Position numbers and translations under genes: made by a program. Of a stretch of DNA of 64,000 nt, positions 46,501 to 56,340 are shown piece after piece (positions within the stretch are counted from its first letter, which is position 1; each line of letters starts with the position of its first letter). Origin of the DNA: Pseudomonas parakoreensis (GTDB lineage: Bacteria; Pseudomonadota; Gammaproteobacteria; Pseudomonadales; Pseudomonadaceae); NCBI RefSeq assembly GCF_021602155.1, contig NZ_BQHY01000001.1, positions 1-64,000 of the forward strand, read 5' to 3'. The notes beneath the pieces were generated by a model. That model saw only the letters and a list, made by a program, of their open reading frames with translations. It was not told the origin of the DNA and searched no databases.

Positions 46501-47369
46501 GCCGGCGTGTGTTTGACGAACGCGACGACCTGCTCAAGCACCGGCGCCAGGTGCCGAAGCGGCCGCGACAGGCTCGCCACCAGCGTCACATGACTGGGGC
46601 GCGAGTAGTACAGATCCTGCACCGGCACACCGGCCTCGCGCAGTTTGCGCGCGAGGCCGGCGGTGTTGCGCGTCGGGTTGACCAGATTATCTTTGGTCGC
46701 AGCGATCAGCAGCGCCGGAGGCTCGCCCTGCCGGACATGGTTGATCGGCTGCGATTGCGGCGGTGAGTCAGGCCAGAAGAATACCGGGCGCACATCGGCA
46801 TTCTTGATCGGCAGAAAATCGTACGGCCCGGCCAGGCCGATCCAGCCGCTGAGGTCTTTCGACGACATGCCCACCGCACCGAGCAGCGCAGGGTCGAGCG
46901 CCAGCATCGCCGCATTGTAGGCCCCGGAACTGTGGCCCATCAGGAACAGGCGTTGCGGGTTGCCGGAGAACCCGCGGATATGCGCCCGGGTCCAGGCCAC
47001 CGCCCGCGCCGAGTCTTCAAGAAACAACGGATAGCGCACTTGCGGGTACAGCCGATAATCCGCCAGCACCGCGACGATCCCCCGCGACGCCAGCGCCTCG
47101 CCGACAAAGGCGTAATCGCCACGATCACCGCTGTTCCAGCTGCCACCGTAGAAAAACACCACCACCGGCGCGCCCTCCAGTGGCCGGCGTGGCACGTAGA
47201 CGTCGAGCTTCTGCCGTGGATCGTCGCCATAGGCAATGCCCGCCGTTCGCTGGAACGTGTCATCGGGTGTCAGCGCATTGAGCACCTTGACCGGCGAACA
47301 CCCCGACAGCACCAGCAGCAGGCACCCGCCGAGGATTGAACCAAACCGTTGCCACAGCGGGTTTGTCAT
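46494..47369 (-). CDS. Alpha/beta hydrolase with lipoprotein signal (BD-FAE/esterase-like)
   Basis: A 291-residue esterase-fold protein. Residues 1-24 form a lipoprotein signal with lipobox LSGC (Cys24). The oxyanion region is YGGSW (74-78), the nucleophile Ser147 in GHSSG, with later acid (ATKDN) and histidine (SRPSHVTLV). The GAGG site 10 bases before the ATG at 47369 favours this start over a GTG at 47378. It follows the DUF4123 gene by 12 bases. That position, third after vgrG and its adaptor, is where a type VI effector or immunity gene usually lies, but the lipoprotein signal argues against delivery by VgrG. The role is open. Confidence 0.85.
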   Translation of the reverse strand: MTNPLWQRFGSILGGCLLLVLSGCSPVKVLNALTPDDTFQRTAGIAYGDDPRQKLDVYVPRRPLEGAPVVVFFYGGSWNSGDRGDYAFVGEALASRGIVAVLADYRLYPQVRYPLFLEDSARAVAWTRAHIRGFSGNPQRLFLMGHSSGAYNAAMLALDPALLGAVGMSSKDLSGWIGLAGPYDFLPIKNADVRPVFFWPDSPPQSQPINHVRQGEPPALLIAATKDNLVNPTRNTAGLARKLREAGVPVQDLYYSRPSHVTLVASLSRPLRHLAPVLEQVVAFVKHTPAQ

Positions 47370-47381
47370 GGGTGCCACACC

Positions 47382-48176
47382 TCAAGATTGATCGTTCTGC
47401 CAGTGCCGCCGCACATGGTCGAGCCGTGCCTGCTGGCTCAGCCCGCCCGGCACGTCCGGCAGTTGCGTCCGGGGATGCTGCAAGCGTAGCCATAACCAGC
47501 CATCCAGCACCGCGCGGTCGCTGAAACCCAGGCTCAGGCCCTCCTGCACATGGGAGGCCATCCGCGCATAGTCGGTTCCCATGGATTGGCACCAGCGCCA
47601 GATGTGTTGTTCCAGCAGACAGTTTTGCAAGCGTTCGCGCTGGCGCCGGGTCAGGCTTTCGTCGACGCTCAGCGGCTCGACCGCCCATTGCGGATTGCGC
47701 AGTTGCTGCCAGCCTTCACTGCCAATGGCGAGGTCAGCCCAGGTACCACCGAACCAGCGCAGCAGTTGGATCGGCCCGAGCCAGCGGCTCAGGTCGGCGG
47801 CATCACAGGCATCGAAGAAGTAACTGGCTGTCTGCCGGTTGTAGTAACCGAGCAAGGCGCGATGATTGAGCCCGAACGAGACGGTCAGCATCCGTCGCAA
47901 ATGACTCAGAAGAATCTGCCACGAGGCATCGCTCGCGATCAGCAGACCACGCCAGGTCTGCGGATCACGGTGACACAGCGCCGCCAGTGCCGGGCACTCG
48001 TGCAGGTCGACCAGCAGCGGCCCGAGTTCGCTTACCGCCTGAAATTCGGTGCCCTCGAACAGCCGCGTGCAATGGACGGCGGCGAACCCCTGACGCAACG
48101 TCGTCAGCGCCTGCTGCGCATCGGCGCCATCGAGCAGCAGCCACTGTGTCTGCGGGGTGAATGGCGCGCCGCTCAA
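47382..48176 (-). CDS. DUF4123-family type VI effector adaptor/chaperone
   Basis: A 264-residue DUF4123 protein (QWLLLDGADAQQALTTLRQG start; FGLNHRALLGYYNRQTASYFF in the centre, RYW/CSYFF-like face). Members load effectors onto the cognate VgrG. I take a TTG at 48176 that overlaps the vgrG stop (TTGA); an ATG at 48215 would add 13 residues and a longer overlap. It lies between vgrG and the hydrolase in one unit. Confidence 0.85.
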   Translation of the reverse strand: MSGAPFTPQTQWLLLDGADAQQALTTLRQGFAAVHCTRLFEGTEFQAVSELGPLLVDLHECPALAALCHRDPQTWRGLLIASDASWQILLSHLRRMLTVSFGLNHRALLGYYNRQTASYFFDACDAADLSRWLGPIQLLRWFGGTWADLAIGSEGWQQLRNPQWAVEPLSVDESLTRRQRERLQNCLLEQHIWRWCQSMGTDYARMASHVQEGLSLGFSDRAVLDGWLWLRLQHPRTQLPDVPGGLSQQARLDHVRRHWQNDQS

Positions 48177-49510
48177 GTGGCGCCGCCCTGTCCCAGCGAC
48201 GCGACCAGCCGGCAACTGCAGATTGCCGCCGTGCAGTGGTTATAACTGCCACCGCCGGGCACCAGACACAACAGCAACAGCGGTTCGGCGGACATCAACC
48301 ACCGCGCCAGACCTGCGCTCGGCAGAACGTCCGGCAGCACCGGAGGCTCCTGATAGTCTTCGATCAGAGCCGGTTCCTGCAACACACCACTGATCACCGG
48401 CTGGTCCGGATCGCCCTCAAGAAAACTCACCACCACCTCGACGCCCTCGTCCAACGCTGCCGGCGACGTCTCGCTCAACGCCGCAGAAAGGGGCAGCCAG
48501 CAGTGGCTGGCAGCAGCGCCTTCCCCCTGATAGAGCCAGTCAAACTGCACCGCTACCGACCGCCATTCGTCAGGTTGGGGCTCTGCGACGCTCACCACCC
48601 AGGCCCGTTGCAGACTGTGCATGCGCGGTGGTGTGGCAGGGCTCGTCGGCGGGGCAAGAGGCGCCTGGGCCGAGGCAAGAATCCGGTTGCTGTACGGCGG
48701 TTCGCTGGCCGGATCAGCACGATGCTCGATCCGGTTCAGCAGCCAGCGGCGGTTGCACTCGGCAAACGGATGTTCGCTCAGTGCCAGCCACCGCGCACTG
48801 CGCAAGGTTGGCAGATCGCTGTGGCCGTGGGCTTTGCCGGGCCGAACCAAACGCTCCTGCACATCGCTGGCATCCACTTGCATCTGCCAGCGCCGGACGC
48901 TCGGCGAGTTCGCGTCATCATCCACAGATGCCCCGCCAGCCAGCGGAAACCTTGCGGGATCATCAACGAAGACCAGGCAGTGCCCGTCAGGCCGATGCTC
49001 GAAGTAGTAGTCAATTCGCGCCTGCGCGCACAGCCGCTGCACGAACTGCAGGTCCGACTCGCGGTATTGGGTGCAAAACGTGCGTACCGGGTATTCGCCG
49101 TGCAAATCAAAACGCCGTTGCGCGCCAGCGATACCGTGCTCCTTGAGGACCTGTGCGAGGATCTGCGGCACACACTGGCTGCTGAAAATGCGCTGACTGA
49201 AACGCAGCGCCAGACAACTCAACTTCGGTCCCAGCGTCACTCGGCACAACCGCACCCCCGCCTCGTGCTCATGCTGCACGACGCTCTGCAATTGCCCGCT
49301 CAGGCCATTGTGCCTGGGGCCGAAATGCAGGAATGCCGAGCGGTACAGCAGACCGGCCAGGTCCAGTTGCGGGTCATCGATCAACAGGTCGATGTCAAAC
49401 GCAAAAGGTTCGCTGATGCCCTCACTGCCGGTAAAGGCCAGCACCTCGAAGGGGTCGGGCAGCCCCGTTACATCGAGACGAAACGACGGCTCGTTGACTG
49501 ATTCGAACAT
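48173..49510 (-). CDS. vgrG: Short VgrG-family type VI spike protein
   Basis: A 445-residue VgrG. The gp27-like part covers about 5-300 (HFGPRHNGLSGQLQSVVQHE, then FCTQYRESDLQFVQRLC) and a gp5-type OB region about 320-410 (FDWLYQGEG, FLEGDPDQPVISG). It ends soon after, without the repetitive beta-helix needle or DUF2345 seen in VgrGs of about 600 or more residues. No other type VI genes are near, so it is an orphan vgrG island that would depend on a secretion machine elsewhere. Confidence 0.88.
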   Translation of the reverse strand: MFESVNEPSFRLDVTGLPDPFEVLAFTGSEGISEPFAFDIDLLIDDPQLDLAGLLYRSAFLHFGPRHNGLSGQLQSVVQHEHEAGVRLCRVTLGPKLSCLALRFSQRIFSSQCVPQILAQVLKEHGIAGAQRRFDLHGEYPVRTFCTQYRESDLQFVQRLCAQARIDYYFEHRPDGHCLVFVDDPARFPLAGGASVDDDANSPSVRRWQMQVDASDVQERLVRPGKAHGHSDLPTLRSARWLALSEHPFAECNRRWLLNRIEHRADPASEPPYSNRILASAQAPLAPPTSPATPPRMHSLQRAWVVSVAEPQPDEWRSVAVQFDWLYQGEGAAASHCWLPLSAALSETSPAALDEGVEVVVSFLEGDPDQPVISGVLQEPALIEDYQEPPVLPDVLPSAGLARWLMSAEPLLLLCLVPGGGSYNHCTAAICSCRLVASLGQGGAT

Positions 49511-49741
49511 GGGCGGATCTCTACAGGAGGGGCGGCCGGGGATTCTCGCCGAGAGACATGGCCGAGTAGAGAGCTGAAGTACAACTTAGGAAATGACCTA
49601 CGCGAAAAGCAGACGGGATCACTTCACCGGCTGTGGCAGGCAGTTATTTCGCGGGAAATTTGGGAGATGTCCCACCGGGTCATGTGAATTTTCCACCGCT
49701 TTCGCGGAAATTTCAGACAACCCGGTGCAACAGCATCTGTC

Positions 49742-51655
49742 TCAGGAAGACAGGTAGGAGGAGCGGGTCAGCCCCAGACGCAAGGCATCGAGGAACTGCG
49801 TGCGTTCGCTGGCACTGATGCGGGCACTGGCGCACTTGTCACGGTAGTGGGTCATCAGTTCTTCCGGCGACAAGTGCACGTAGCGCAGCATGTCTTCGAT
49901 GGTGTCGTGGGTCTCGATACCGGCGTGGTAAACGCTGCCATCGGCGTTCTGATAGATGTTCACCGAGTCGGTGTCACCGAACAGGTTGTGCATGTCGCCG
50001 AGAATTTCCTGATAGGCGCCGACCAGGAACACCCCCAGCAGATAGTCTTCACCTTCGTTCAGACCGTGCACGGGCAGGCTGGTCTCGATGCTCTGCTCGT
50101 CGACGTACTGGTTGATCTTGCCGTCGGAGTCGCACGTCAGGTCTTGCAGCACGGCACGACGCAGCGGCTCTTCGTCCAGACGATGCAGCGGAATGATCGG
50201 CAGCACCTGATCAATCGCCCAGGTGTCCGGCAGGCTCTGGAACACCGAGAAGTTGCAGATGTACTTGTCGGCCAGCTTGTCGTTGAGTTCGTCGAGCACC
50301 TGACGGTGCGAACGCTGACGGGCTTTCAACGAGTTATGCAGGCGACGGCACACCGCGAAGTAGCACTGCTCGGCCAGGGCTTTTTCAGCCAGGGTCAGTT
50401 TGCCGTCGGCGTACTGCGAAGCCACGTCGCTCATGTAGTGCGTAGCGCGCCAGTAGGTCTCGGTGACCATTTCGATGTCGGTCGGGCCGAGCAGGTCAAC
50501 CAGCCACTGCACGGTTTCCGGCAGTGCTTCCTTGTTTTCGATCTGGGGCACGTCGTCGTTGTGCTTCTCGACGTCAGTCACTTGCACCACCAGCATCGCG
50601 TGGTGTGCGGTCAGCGAACGGCCGCTTTCGGAGAAGATGTGCGGATGCGGCAGGCTCTGCGCGTCGCAGAACTCCTTGAGCATACCGACCACGACACCGG
50701 CGTAATCGTCCATGTCGTAGTTGATCGAACTGGCATTGCGCGAGTGGGTACCGTCATAGTCGACACCCAGACCGCCGCCGACGTCGATGTGATCGACCGG
50801 CAGGCCAAGGTTGCGCAGCTCGCCGTAGTAACGGATCGCTTCCTTGAAACCGTGCTGGTAGTCAGCCAGGTTGGCAATCTGCGAACCCATGTGGAAGTGC
50901 AGCAGGCGAATGCCCTGATCCAGGCCCGCGGCGCGGAAACGCTCGACCACCGACAGCAGTTGCGCCGCCGACAGACCGAACTTGGATTTCTCGCCACCGG
51001 TGTCCGCCCACTTCGACGACGCCAGCGACGACAGGCGCACGCGCAGGCCGACCTGTGGCTTGACCTTGAGCGAGGCCGCTTCTTCGATCACCAGGCCGAC
51101 TTCGGATTCTTTCTCGATGACGATGAACACGTTGTGGCCGAGCTTCTGGCCCATCAGCGCCAGACGGATGAACTCGCGGTCCTTGTAACCGTTGCAGACG
51201 ATGGTGCCGCCCTTCGGCGCCAGCGCCAGCACCGCCAGCAGCTCAGGCTTGGAGCCGGCTTCCAGACCGATGGAAACGTTCTGGGTGGCGATGATGTTCT
51301 CGATCACCGCTTCCTGCTGGTTGACCTTGATCGGGTACAGCGCGGTGTACTTGCTCTGGTATTCCAGGCGCTCGATGTTCGAGTCGAAAGCACCGGTCAG
51401 CTGACGGACGCGGTCTTGCAGGATGTCGGGGAAACGTACCAGCAACGGCAGGGACAAGCCGCTCTTGCGCAGTTGGTCGACTTGTTCGAACAGGTCGATA
51501 GGCGAACTGCTCGGGCCGTTCGGACGAACTTCGACGCGACCGGCGTCATTGATCGCGAAATACCCGGCCCCCCAATGGCGAATCCCGTAAACACTGCGGC
51601 TGTCCGCAACTGTCCATTGGCTGCCATCGTCTTTGCGTGTGCGTCGTACGGACAT
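49742..51655 (-). CDS. speA: Biosynthetic arginine decarboxylase
   Basis: A 637-residue PLP enzyme of the alanine-racemase-fold decarboxylases; it converts arginine to agmatine, the first step of putrescine synthesis in the agmatine route. The PLP lysine is Lys110 in LYPIKVNQQ and the later catalytic cysteine region is present. Length is as expected. It is followed on the minus strand by a short gene-free stretch and preceded by a 219-bp region separating it from the SUI1 gene. Confidence 0.96.
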   Translation of the reverse strand: MSVRRTRKDDGSQWTVADSRSVYGIRHWGAGYFAINDAGRVEVRPNGPSSSPIDLFEQVDQLRKSGLSLPLLVRFPDILQDRVRQLTGAFDSNIERLEYQSKYTALYPIKVNQQEAVIENIIATQNVSIGLEAGSKPELLAVLALAPKGGTIVCNGYKDREFIRLALMGQKLGHNVFIVIEKESEVGLVIEEAASLKVKPQVGLRVRLSSLASSKWADTGGEKSKFGLSAAQLLSVVERFRAAGLDQGIRLLHFHMGSQIANLADYQHGFKEAIRYYGELRNLGLPVDHIDVGGGLGVDYDGTHSRNASSINYDMDDYAGVVVGMLKEFCDAQSLPHPHIFSESGRSLTAHHAMLVVQVTDVEKHNDDVPQIENKEALPETVQWLVDLLGPTDIEMVTETYWRATHYMSDVASQYADGKLTLAEKALAEQCYFAVCRRLHNSLKARQRSHRQVLDELNDKLADKYICNFSVFQSLPDTWAIDQVLPIIPLHRLDEEPLRRAVLQDLTCDSDGKINQYVDEQSIETSLPVHGLNEGEDYLLGVFLVGAYQEILGDMHNLFGDTDSVNIYQNADGSVYHAGIETHDTIEDMLRYVHLSPEELMTHYRDKCASARISASERTQFLDALRLGLTRSSYLSS

Positions 51656-51788
51656 CGAAGTCCCCTATAAAGAAGTCATAGTGCGTCGCCTGATCGCAGG
51701 CCGGCGCAGTCTAAAGAATGAAAATGACGGTTCGTCAGCGCGGCGGTAGACCGCGCTGACCGCGTGTAGTTTAGAAACCGGTCATGAA

Positions 51789-51874
51789 CAGGCTCTGTGA
51801 AAACCATGGAGACGACGCCGGATCTGAACTGCTTCAGTGCCGGATCAAGCCGCAGATGGATTTCACAGAGGCTG
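51789..51874. repeat. 86-bp element with 14-bp terminal inverted repeats
   Basis: CAGGCTCTGTGAAA at 51789 and TTTCACAGAGGCTG at 51861 are inverted copies with one mismatch, 58 bases apart. An inner imperfect repeat (GCCGGATC twice) lies between. It abuts the stop codon of the SUI1 gene. It looks like a small non-autonomous element or an extended hairpin; no clear target duplication is seen. Confidence 0.45.
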
Positions 51875-52246
51875 CTAGCCGCCGGACTTCTTCGCTTTGA
51901 AACCGTGTTTGATCAGCTCTGCCAAGAGTAGCTCGACATGATCGCCCTGGATTTCGATGACCCCGTCCTTCAACGCCCCACCGGTGCCGCAACGTTTCTT
52001 CAACGTTGTCGCCAGTTCCTTCAGGGCGTCTTCGGCCAGCGGCACGCCGGTGATGGTGGTCACCGTTTTGCCGCCACGGCCCTTGCTCTCGCGACGCACG
52101 CGGGCAATGCCGTCCCCGGCCGGGATCACGGTTTGTTTGCAGATACAGGCGTCCACCGGTTTGCTGCATTCCGGGCAATGACGACCTGCGTCGGTGGAAA
52201 ATACCAGGCCGCCCAGGGCGGCGAAGGATGCGGCTTTTTTGGCCAC
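51875..52246 (-). CDS. yciH: Translation initiation factor SUI1/YciH family protein
   Basis: A 123-residue eIF1/SUI1-like protein. The N-terminus has CPECSKPVDACIC, a possible zinc motif; the SUI1 domain (GKTVTTITGVPL to LKDGVIEIQGDH) covers about 60-120. E. coli YciH affects start-codon selection. I choose a GTG at 52246 with AGAGG 7 bases upstream; a TTG two codons earlier is also possible. Confidence 0.9.
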   Translation of the reverse strand: MAKKAASFAALGGLVFSTDAGRHCPECSKPVDACICKQTVIPAGDGIARVRRESKGRGGKTVTTITGVPLAEDALKELATTLKKRCGTGGALKDGVIEIQGDHVELLLAELIKHGFKAKKSGG

Positions 52247-52371
52247 CGGCAATCCTCTTGGGAGGACAAAGACTGATCGCGACCTTGGGCAAGGTCATCG
52301 ACCGCGAAGCCCCACTCAGGCAGGGGCAGCGCTACTGCACCGAAACAATTGAACCGCTCGACTTCGACCTG

Positions 52372-52457
52372 CAGGAGCTGTCGAGTGCAACGAGGCTGCG
52401 ATCTTTTGATCCTGGTCTTCAAAAATCAAAAGATCGCAGCCTTCGGCAGCTCCTACA
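52372..52457. repeat. REPIN, family A (variant left arm)
   Basis: The right arm is a canonical family-A REP; the left arm is CAGGAGCTGTCGAGTGCAAC then GAGGCTGCGATC, a variant with a longer central part. It lies between the Nudix and SUI1 genes. Confidence 0.8.
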
Positions 52458-52562
52458 GGCCTGTCATCGTTCAGGCCCACATCAAACCATTCGGTGCAGC
52501 TTGAAAAGGTCGCGCAGTGTAACGGCAAAAAGCGCAATTGCTAAGAGCCAATCGGCGCCAAT

Positions 52563-53120
52563 TTATGTGTTCTTTGCGACGTCGCTTTGCTGCGCCTTCA
52601 GATAGCGCTTCAACGCGGCCAGAGAGTCCGGGCAGTAAGGCTTTTGCTCGATTTCCAGCAGCACCTGTTCGACCGGAATGAAGCGTGCTTCCAGCACTTC
52701 TTCCGGCTGCAGTTTCAGCGGGCCGTCCCACACCGCGGAAAACGCCGAGCACCACAGGCGATTGCCGGTGTCCTCGAAGAAGAAATGATCGTGGGCAGTC
52801 AGTTCCACCCCACTCACCCCCAACTCCTCTTCCAGCTCGCGGGCCGCCGATTCGGCGTAGGTCTCATCGGCCTGGACCATGCCGCCGGCCGCCACGTCCC
52901 AGTAACCGGGATAGATCGCCTTGCTCAAGGTGCGCCGATGCACGCAGAGCTCACCGGCACTGTTGAACAGCATGATGTAAGTGCCGCGACCGATCAGCCC
53001 ACGCTCACGCAGATCGGCCCGCACCAGGGCGCCGAGCAGGTTGTCCTGCTCGTCGACCCAGGCGATCTGTTCAGCATCGGAGGCGGCGCGATGGGCCGCC
53101 TCTTTGGCGCTCTCGTCCAT
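52563..53120 (-). CDS. Nudix hydrolase (YfcD-like)
   Basis: A 185-residue Nudix protein. The box is complete (GMVQADE-x7-RELEEELGV), preceded by the YfcD-type N-terminal segment (QIAWVDEQDNLLGALVRADL). Substrate is unknown; relatives hydrolyse nucleotide or isoprenoid diphosphates. It starts 3 bases after the DUF2333 stop, so the two are one unit. Confidence 0.9.
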   Translation of the reverse strand: MDESAKEAAHRAASDAEQIAWVDEQDNLLGALVRADLRERGLIGRGTYIMLFNSAGELCVHRRTLSKAIYPGYWDVAAGGMVQADETYAESAARELEEELGVSGVELTAHDHFFFEDTGNRLWCSAFSAVWDGPLKLQPEEVLEARFIPVEQVLLEIEQKPYCPDSLAALKRYLKAQQSDVAKNT

Positions 53121-53123
53121 GAC

Positions 53124-54191
53124 TCAGCCCTGATTGAGCAGTTGACGCAGATCGATCACGGCGGCGTTGGCCCGGGAGATGTAGTTGGCCATGACCAGCG
53201 AGTGGTTGGCCAACACGCCGAAGCCGCTGCCGTTGAGAATCATCGGGCTCCAGACCGGCTCCTGCGAGGCTTCCAGCTCACGAATGATCTGGCGCACGCT
53301 GACCGTGGCGTTCTTCTTCGCCAGCACATCGGCGAAATCGACTTCGATGGCGCGCAGCAGGTGCGACAGCGCCCAGGCCTGACCGCGTGCTTCATAGAAC
53401 ACGTTGTCGATCTGCATCCACGGAGTCTCGACCACTTCTTCGTCAACCTGCGGCACTTCGCCCACCGCCGGCACTTCGGTTTTCAGTGCGGTGTTGAGCT
53501 TGACCCGGCCAACACTGGCGGACAGACGTTGCGACAGCGAACCCAGGCGAGTGCCGACATCGCCCAGCCAGTTGTTCAGGTTGTCGGCGCGGGCGTAGAA
53601 CAAGGCGTTTTTCTGCGTTGGATCAGACAGACGCGCCTGATAACGGCTCAGGGAGTTGATGCCTTCCTGATACTCCGATTCGCTCGACGGCAGGATCCAG
53701 CTCTTGTTGTCGAAGTTGAAACGCGGTTCGGCCTTGGCCAGATCGGCGTCTTCAGCCGACTGCGACTGCGAACGGGCGAAGTCTTTGCGCAGCGCCCGGG
53801 TCAGGTCACGCACTTGCACCAGCACGCCGTATTCCCAGCTCGGCGTGTTGTCCATCCACAGGCCTGGCGGGAAGCGGTCGTTGGAAATGTAGCCACCCGG
53901 CTTGTTCAGCAGCGTGCCGGCAACAGTCTTGAGGGTTTCGACCGTGGTGTAGCCGACCACCATTTGCTTGCCTTCTTTCTCGGCAGCCGCCTGGGCATTT
54001 TGTGCCACCGGGAACAGCGCGGGCTCCTGGCTCCAGTACCAGCCCAGGCCAATGGTCACCAGCAGATAAATGCCGATCAGCGTGGCCAGCGCGCGGCTGA
54101 ACAGCAGCCCGCCCACGTAGCTGCGGGTGGCCGACTTCGGTTCAGCGGCACGTTCAGGCGCGCTGCCCGCGCGGTTCTTCCAGTCCAGCAT
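53124..54191 (-). CDS. DUF2333-family inner-membrane protein
   Basis: A 355-residue protein of DUF2333: a short cytoplasmic start, one membrane helix at about 32-52 (LATLIGIYLLVTIGLGWYW) and a periplasmic domain with TLLNKPGGYISNDRFPPG. The function is not known. It is the first gene of the unit with the Nudix gene. Confidence 0.9.
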   Translation of the reverse strand: MLDWKNRAGSAPERAAEPKSATRSYVGGLLFSRALATLIGIYLLVTIGLGWYWSQEPALFPVAQNAQAAAEKEGKQMVVGYTTVETLKTVAGTLLNKPGGYISNDRFPPGLWMDNTPSWEYGVLVQVRDLTRALRKDFARSQSQSAEDADLAKAEPRFNFDNKSWILPSSESEYQEGINSLSRYQARLSDPTQKNALFYARADNLNNWLGDVGTRLGSLSQRLSASVGRVKLNTALKTEVPAVGEVPQVDEEVVETPWMQIDNVFYEARGQAWALSHLLRAIEVDFADVLAKKNATVSVRQIIRELEASQEPVWSPMILNGSGFGVLANHSLVMANYISRANAAVIDLRQLLNQG

Positions 54192-54618
54192 GGCGATATC
54201 CTTTCAATCACTTGGGTTCAACGGTTCGACCACAACCATACAACAACGTGCCAAGGCCGGGCACCCGCCATCGAAGAGAAGCAGAAAATCCACGGAGAGC
54301 GCGACTTCAAGCTGCGAACTTTCTAAGGGTTTCCCTGATGCATCGTCCACGCTAAAAGTCGGCACGCCGTCGTCAAGGATCAATCCAAACCTGCACCATA
54401 GCGGTGTTGCCAAAGTTTTTTTCGCTGACCAAGCCGCCCGACGCGCCCGGTTTCAGGGGACTTCATCGACGAACGGGTCGAATCCAGCACCAACTGGTCA
54501 GAAACTGAATTGTGCAGCACCGCAGATTATTGACGCACGACACTCATATAAGGGAAAAGAGGTGCTAGCATAGAGCCACCAGTCGATCTCAGCATGCGCC
54601 CTAACTAGTAGTCAGGAT
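54192..54618. other. Divergent intergenic region, DUF2333 / gcbA
   Basis: These 427 bases hold no gene I can support. A minus-strand frame at 54204-54413 lacks a ribosome site and has untypical codons. The region is richer in A+T near 54490-54600, where the gcbA promoter should be; a TATAAG and a TAGCAT hexamer are present without a well-spaced -35. Confidence 0.5.
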
Positions 54619-56289
54619 ATGACCGAGCCAGAAGACCCCAGCCGTGAGCGCCTCAAGCACCACTTTGCCCAGCGGGTAATTCATCAGGCACGTCAGATTC
54701 TTGAGATATGGCAGCGCCTGCAACGCAGTGAGTGGTCCACTGCCGACCTCGCCGAACTGAGCGAAGCGAACTTGCGCCTGCTGCGTTTTGCCGAGCGCTT
54801 CGAGCAGCCCGAGCACACGCAACTGGCTCATCACATCAGCCAGTCGCTGGAAGCGGTGGACGCCAATCGCGGGCGTCTGAGCAGCGGCCTGATCACCGAC
54901 CTCAATCGCTTGATGCAGCGCCTGTCCCGCACCGGTCTGCGCCATGGCGATCAACTCGACCAGACCTTCCTGCCGCCGCTGCGCAAACCAATCTACGTGA
55001 TGCTGCAGGATCACGACCGCGCCGAACGCCTGGCCAAGCAGCTGGAATTCTTCGGGCTGACCGCACAGGCGCTGGACAGCGTCGCCGCATTTCGCTCCTC
55101 GATGGTCGAGCGCTTGCCGGCCGCAATCGTCATGGACGTGGACTTCAGCGGCGCCGGTGTCGGCCTGCAACTGGCCGCCGAAGCCCAGGTCGGTCTGGAA
55201 GAACCGCTGCCGCTGCTGTTCTTCAGCCTGCACGAAACCGACACCCCGACCCGCCTCGCCGCCGTGCGCGCTGGCGGCCAGGAATTCCTCACCGGCACCC
55301 TTGAAGCGTCGAGCCTGCTGGAGAAGATCGAAGTCCTGACCTGCGTCGCCCAGTACGAACCTTATAAAGTGCTGATCATCGACGACTCCCGCGCCCAGGC
55401 CCTGCACACCGAACGCCTGCTCAACAGCGCCGGAATCGTCACGCGTACCCTGATCGAACCGATCCAGGCGATGGCCGAACTGGCGGACTTCCAGCCGGAC
55501 CTGATCATCCTCGACATGTACATGCCGGCCTGCACCGGCACCGAACTGGCCAAGGTCATTCGCCATAACGACCGTTACGTCAGCGTGCCGATCATCTACT
55601 TGTCCGCCGAGGACGATCTGGACAAGCAGCTCGACGCGATGAGCGAGGGCGGCGACGACTTCCTGACCAAGCCGATCAAGCCGCGACATCTGATCACCAC
55701 CGTGCGCAACCGCGCCGCCCGTGCGCGCAACCTCAAGGCGCGGATGGTCCGCGACAGCCTCACCGGCCTGTACAATCACACGCACATCCTGCAATTGCTC
55801 GAAGACTGCTCGTTCCGCGCCCGGCGCGAGAACAAACCGCTGAGCTTTGCCATGCTCGACATCGACCACTTCAAACGGGTCAACGACAGCCACGGCCACC
55901 CGATGGGCGACCGAGTGATCAAGAGCCTGGCGCTGTTCCTCAAGCAACGCTTGCGCAAGACCGACTTCATCGGTCGTTACGGCGGCGAAGAGTTCGCCAT
56001 TGTCATGCCCGACACTGATATAGAAGCCGCGCACAAAGTGCTCGACGAGATCCGCCAGCGCTTTGCCGAAATCCACTATCCGGCGCAGCCGCAGGATTTG
56101 TGGTGCACCTTCAGCGCCGGCGTGGTGGAAATGCACGAAGACTCCGACAGCCTGATGATGGCCAGCCAGGCTGACGAAGCGCTGTACCGCGCCAAGGGTG
56201 CCGGACGCAATCGGGTGCAGACCGCGCGCGACTCAAAGCAAAGTGCCACCTTTTCATCGGAATCCACTGATTCGGTCATAACCCTGTAA
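54619..56289 (+). CDS. gcbA: Diguanylate cyclase with two receiver-like domains, GcbA type
   Basis: A 556-residue REC-REC-GGDEF protein that makes cyclic di-GMP. The first receiver-like domain (about 125-245) keeps the fold but weak motifs; the second (about 250-370) has the phosphoacceptor Asp299 in LIILDMYMP. The cyclase motif is GGEEF (455-459) and the RxxD inhibitory site (RKTD) lies just before it, so product inhibition is expected. In P. fluorescens the member at this locus, GcbA, promotes surface attachment. It is followed by a chemoreceptor gene after 51 bases. Confidence 0.92.
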   Translation: MTEPEDPSRERLKHHFAQRVIHQARQILEIWQRLQRSEWSTADLAELSEANLRLLRFAERFEQPEHTQLAHHISQSLEAVDANRGRLSSGLITDLNRLMQRLSRTGLRHGDQLDQTFLPPLRKPIYVMLQDHDRAERLAKQLEFFGLTAQALDSVAAFRSSMVERLPAAIVMDVDFSGAGVGLQLAAEAQVGLEEPLPLLFFSLHETDTPTRLAAVRAGGQEFLTGTLEASSLLEKIEVLTCVAQYEPYKVLIIDDSRAQALHTERLLNSAGIVTRTLIEPIQAMAELADFQPDLIILDMYMPACTGTELAKVIRHNDRYVSVPIIYLSAEDDLDKQLDAMSEGGDDFLTKPIKPRHLITTVRNRAARARNLKARMVRDSLTGLYNHTHILQLLEDCSFRARRENKPLSFAMLDIDHFKRVNDSHGHPMGDRVIKSLALFLKQRLRKTDFIGRYGGEEFAIVMPDTDIEAAHKVLDEIRQRFAEIHYPAQPQDLWCTFSAGVVEMHEDSDSLMMASQADEALYRAKGAGRNRVQTARDSKQSATFSSESTDSVITL

Positions 56290-56340
56290 CAGAACCGCAA
56301 TAAATTCAGGCGCTTACCATTTCTGCCGTTGGTAGCCATC

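Noticed and set aside
49847-51670. 607-codon open frame on the plus strand
   Set aside because: Antisense shadow of speA.
52587-54326. 579-codon open frame on the plus strand
   Set aside because: Antisense to the Nudix and DUF2333 genes, which are supported by motifs.
54204-54413. 69-codon minus-strand frame in the DUF2333-gcbA gap
   Set aside because: No ribosome site, unusual codon use, and no recognisable family; kept as intergenic.
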